From positions 936,001 to 1,000,000 of the forward strand of contig CAJHZI010000428.1 of assembly GCA_905160935.1 (NCBI GenBank): 64,000 bases of DNA, read 5' to 3'. The DNA is from Enchytraeus crypticus. Its lineage: Eukaryota; Annelida; Clitellata; Enchytraeida; Enchytraeidae. A program made the position numbers and the translations under genes. Numbering within the stretch: the first letter of the stretch is position 1; each line of letters opens with the position of its first letter. Shown one piece after another: positions 63,437 through 64,000 of the stretch. The notes below the pieces were generated by a model, which saw only the letters and a list, made by a program, of their open reading frames with translations, had not been told where the DNA came from and did not search any database.

Positions 63437-63993
63437 GATATAAAACTATTCTTAAAGAATGTATATTATATTAATATAGTCGTAGCTCCTAAATTATTAA
63501 CTATTAGTCACACTCTGTAAGCCTAAACACTGACAAGCTTTTCAGGAAAATGTTGTTTCTTAACGCCTTCAGTTGTATTTTTCTTTCGTGATAATTTTCA
63601 TATTAAATTTGGTTCCATATCATACAAGACGAAGTTTTTAAACTCATATCGTAAATCCAAATACCATGTGACTTGAGAGCTAAATGGAATCGCAAATTAA
63701 TCAAGTTTGAAACAATATAACAACGACATTCTATTTAAACTTCTTAAAGCACATAATATTTTTTCTAAACTTAAAATGTTGCATATTGTAAGATAATAAA
63801 TCTAATCATAACAGATACTAATTATTTATTTTATAGCTAATCAAATATTTTTCTCGGACTCCTTTAATGCGCTGCTTACGATTGATCTGGAAGGGACATC
63901 TATCTCACCAGTTTACGACTCTGGGCCAGCAATGGAGTTCGTGAAGACTATCCTGGATGAAAAATATATCTATATTTATAACTTTGCCGCGAG
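45661..63993 (+). CDS. Tandem paralogue of the LDLa/propeller receptor, partial, possibly decaying
   Basis: Seen: exons equivalent to receptor exons 6, 7, 8, 9, 10, 11 and 12 at 45661-45826, 49350-49462, 49916-50031 (stop), 55294-55530, 56589-56775, 59484-59605 and 63837-63993. Phases match the first gene and lengths are equal or differ by whole codons. Not seen: counterparts of exons 1-5 upstream; exons 13-15 would lie beyond the window. The LDLa exon carries a stop at its last cysteine and no donor; skipping it would keep the frame because it is a phase 1-1 exon. The other exons have no stops and good splice sites, so this may be an expressed, shortened gene or a recent pseudogene. Confidence 0.65.
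46022..46355 (+). mobile_element. Repeat family D with (GA)n tail
   Basis: CATGTTGTGTCCGGAATACT ... GCAACGAGAAACCACTTCAG ... GGTCCTGCCACGTGTCAGAA ... CACTAGAAAGAGATAAAGAG then (GA)n, showing that the GA run is the element's tail. Confidence 0.68.
46466..46622. repeat. Degenerate CCGAAC hexamer repeat
   Basis: CCGAACCCGAAC-type words repeat over about 150 bp, unusually GC-rich for the window. The Gly/Ser/Val/Arg-rich reverse frame is the repeat read as protein. Confidence 0.75.
46993..47057. repeat. (TA)n microsatellite
   Basis: Pure TA run. Confidence 0.92.
47355..47800 (-). mobile_element. LTR-retroelement gag remnant with zinc knuckles
   Basis: Reverse strand shows a CFNSNGKGH knuckle-like motif, then CFIC....GH....C and a further C....(H)....C group. 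Arrays of such knuckles are usual in BEL/Pao-type gag, but no protease, RT or LTR was recognised. Interrupted by stops; short. Confidence 0.5.
48470..48585 (+). mobile_element. LINE family H 3' end with (CT)n tail
   Basis: TGGTCAATTAGACACTTGTG, TGTATTGAAGTAAACATAGT and TCTCTCTCTC: the reverse orientation of the 4.09- and 10.06-kb copies. Confidence 0.6.
48690..48915 (+). mobile_element. Repeat family D, degenerate
   Basis: AATGAAGAATAGCCATAGCG, GAAGGCAAAATCATATCAGA and TTCTTCCGTTTGGCAGAATA with AGAGAGAGA after it. Confidence 0.55.
49113..49158. repeat. (TA)n microsatellite
   Basis: TA run about 190 bp before exon 7'. Confidence 0.9.
49350..49462 (+). CDS. Paralogue exon 7': closing blade
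   Basis: MSVMGIERKGLSRHRFADLR against [20 protein letters not shown]. Exactly 113 nt in both, phase 2-1. Donor A|GTTAGT. Confidence 0.83.
49916..50031 (+). pseudogene. Paralogue exon 8': LDLa exon ending in a stop at the sixth cysteine
   Basis: Nearly identical to exon 8 for 74 bases (one change), then diverges ([17 protein letters not shown]) and the TGT codon is TGA, with a second TGA in frame directly after it. No GT donor is visible in the expected place. Read through, the protein would end with five of six LDLa cysteines; skipped, the transcript stays in frame. Confidence 0.78.
50970..53900 (-). mobile_element. Decayed retrotransposon: zinc finger, RT and nuclease-like C-terminus
   Basis: Read 5' to 3' on the reverse strand: a CSVCLEVFQ...H..HG.....RCLGS zinc-finger-like motif (about 53865); a linker; an RT entry KAIRSFPAGSSKGPDGVRPQ and FLFGANLIALKKNTDGLRPI; the palm LAKLDFCNAFNSLRR; GLQQGDPLGPLLFSLTIHPL; the catalytic box STVADDISRLM; then thumb-like sequence with CYGGLGMRS; and finally GKRPDGVSQIPWAEGKYASW with TVTDTSS...AAAEAAANRK, resembling the PD-(D/E)XK-type tail of some invertebrate RTs. 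Stops near 52877 and 52261 and at least three frameshifts. Inserted in intron 8' of the paralogue, antisense. Clade not assigned. Confidence 0.78.
54627..55170 (+). repeat. 270-bp tandem duplication upstream of exon 9'
   Basis: GAGCTGCAGTGCGAACGTGA begins at 54631 and again at 54901, and the two copies stay co-linear, with rare changes, through the (TA)n tract at their ends. The second copy ends about 120 bp before exon 9'. Confidence 0.93.
55294..55530 (+). CDS. Paralogue exon 9': propeller 2, blades 1-2
   Basis: YLTDNYLLGMDFYHKSLYQI and NPDTGDVVHVTGISVEAPSQ align without gaps to exon 9; 237 nt in both. Acceptor TTTCATTGCAG, donor G|GTTACT (weak). Confidence 0.87.
55623..56448. other. Intron 9', no gene seen
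   Basis: Purine-rich stretch at 55800-56110 without recognisable family. Confidence 0.5.
56449..56515. repeat. (TA)n microsatellite
   Basis: TA run about 75 bp before exon 10'. Confidence 0.9.
56589..56775 (+). CDS. Paralogue exon 10': propeller 2, blade 3
   Basis: The acceptor TCTCTGTTAG is chosen over TCTTCAG eight bases later because it restores phase 1 and the same distance to the MAIDSEGGFLYTAT strand as in exon 10. Contains EISLSDSSLTRVLLQ. Donor AATAG|GTGAGT, phase 2. Confidence 0.8.
57217..57425 (+). mobile_element. LINE RT scrap
   Basis: VGSTKYLGVFVDQNRQPVI resembles the KYLGV.ID segment of LINE reverse transcriptases. Too short to classify. Confidence 0.4.
57650..59460. other. 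Intron 10' interior, pyrimidine-rich, no gene seen
   Basis: 57850-58560 is rich in TCTT/CTTAGACT words without clear period. GTGGTGACACCCAATG at 58949 could be read as a retroelement primer-binding-like site, but no LTR pair was found. Confidence 0.4.
59484..59605 (+). CDS. Paralogue exon 11': propeller 2, blade 4
   Basis: MLYWPNMKRLEICSLSVEPS against [20 protein letters not shown]; 122 nt in both, phase 2-1. Acceptor TATTTATTTTCAG, donor T|GTAAGT. Confidence 0.85.
59895..60560 (+). mobile_element. LINE family P, RT N-part, decayed
   Basis: KSGIEQWKAAGIGALQLNS, AMESSDYRAINV and YGNEVFV-related scraps match the order of the 30.8-kb copy. Frames are broken. Confidence 0.55.
59909..60143 (+). 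repeat. Left arm of a 235-bp inverted duplication
   Basis: Identical by eye, base for base, to the reverse complement of 63134-63368. Begins TCTGTTCTCTGGTTGCTTTC and ends AAATTTTACAAAAT. It consists largely of LINE P sequence. Confidence 0.95.
60735..60842. repeat. 22-bp tandem repeat, five units
   Basis: TTCCTTCACAATCAATGTCA-type units, the last two diverged. Confidence 0.88.
61020..61150 (+). mobile_element. tRNA-derived SINE (family S)
   Basis: GAGCCAGAGGCAGAGTCAGT, box B GGGTTCAAATTC, GGCTCGCCCGTCACTGACAT, GAGGAAACTGACGTTAACCT: nearly full length, closest to the 631 copy. Confidence 0.8.
61497..62690 (-). mobile_element. L2/CR1-like LINE, RT palm to C-terminus
   Basis: Upper segment: FNTIDHNILTSRLKTCFGIS, then GVPQGSVLEPLLFSLYTTPL and the catalytic FYADDTQLYIS. 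Lower segment: LLYGLP type start, LQRVQNTLARIVCRSSR, NNLHWLPVVQRIKYKIALLT, YLSDLIIQYQPTRKLR. Both long frames are open but are joined by broken sequence at 61950-62225. A TA run (61620-61655) interrupts the C-terminus. Inserted antisense in intron 11'. Confidence 0.85.
62880..63135. repeat. 84-bp perfect inverted repeat with TA-rich loop
   Basis: Arms 62880-62963 and 63052-63135 (from ATATGCTTTCTTCATATAGT to TATATCGTTAG on the left arm). The loop is TA repeats holding a smaller CGTTAGGTATATA/TATATACCTAACG hairpin. Confidence 0.93.
63134..63368 (-). repeat. Right arm of the 235-bp inverted duplication
   Basis: Reverse complement of 59909-60143. Its inner end coincides with the outer end of the 84-bp palindrome and its outer end with a (TA)n run (63369-63435). 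Confidence 0.95.
63369..63435. repeat. (TA)n microsatellite
   Basis: TA run at the breakpoint of the inverted duplication. Confidence 0.9.
63837..63993 (+). CDS. Paralogue exon 12': propeller 2, blade 5
   Basis: NQIFFSDSFNALLTIDLEGT ... YIYNFAAR matches exon 12, one codon shorter. Acceptor TATTTTATAG, donor G|GTTTGA at the window edge. Confidence 0.83.
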
Positions 63994-64000
63994 GTTTGAT

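Overview
The window is nuclear DNA from an animal, most likely a marine invertebrate. Evidence: AT-rich sequence, spliced genes with GT-AG introns, LDL-receptor-type extracellular domains, and dense CR1/L2-like and other non-LTR retrotransposon debris, tRNA-derived SINEs and long (TA)n tracts. The species cannot be fixed from sequence alone; a lophotrochozoan such as a bryozoan or mollusc is a guess. There is no operon logic and no prokaryotic gene.

Region 1 (3.1-22.6 kb, + strand) is one complete 15-exon gene that I assembled by hand. All splice phases fit and give a 922-residue protein: signal peptide, LDLa domain, six-bladed YWTD-type beta-propeller, second LDLa, second propeller, a Ser/Thr-rich mucin-like stalk of about 25 heptads, one membrane span, and a tiny cytoplasmic tail ending CCCCLK. 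One intron needs a GC-AG donor. No EGF-like domain is visible, unlike in LDL receptors.

Region 2 (22.6-45.6 kb) is repeat country. It holds an L2/CR1-like LINE with nested insertions, several endonuclease/RT LINE remnants, SINEs, TA-rich palindromes, and an orphan broken copy of the mucin exon at 40.0-40.85 kb.

Region 3 (45.66 kb to the window end, + strand) is a tandem paralogue of the same gene. Exons equivalent to 6, 7, 8, 9, 10, 11 and 12 are present with conserved phases and near-identical lengths. Its LDLa exon ends in a stop exactly at the sixth cysteine, and its first five exons were not found. Its introns hold a decayed retrotransposon with a zinc finger, RT and nuclease-like C-terminus (50.9-53.9 kb), a 270-bp tandem duplication, a CR1/L2-like LINE, and a 235-bp inverted duplication joined to an 84-bp palindrome near 63 kb.

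The main biological item is the small family of tandem LDLa/propeller/mucin membrane receptors. The main structural items are the nested foldbacks and a LINE-SINE pair that appear to share a 3' end.
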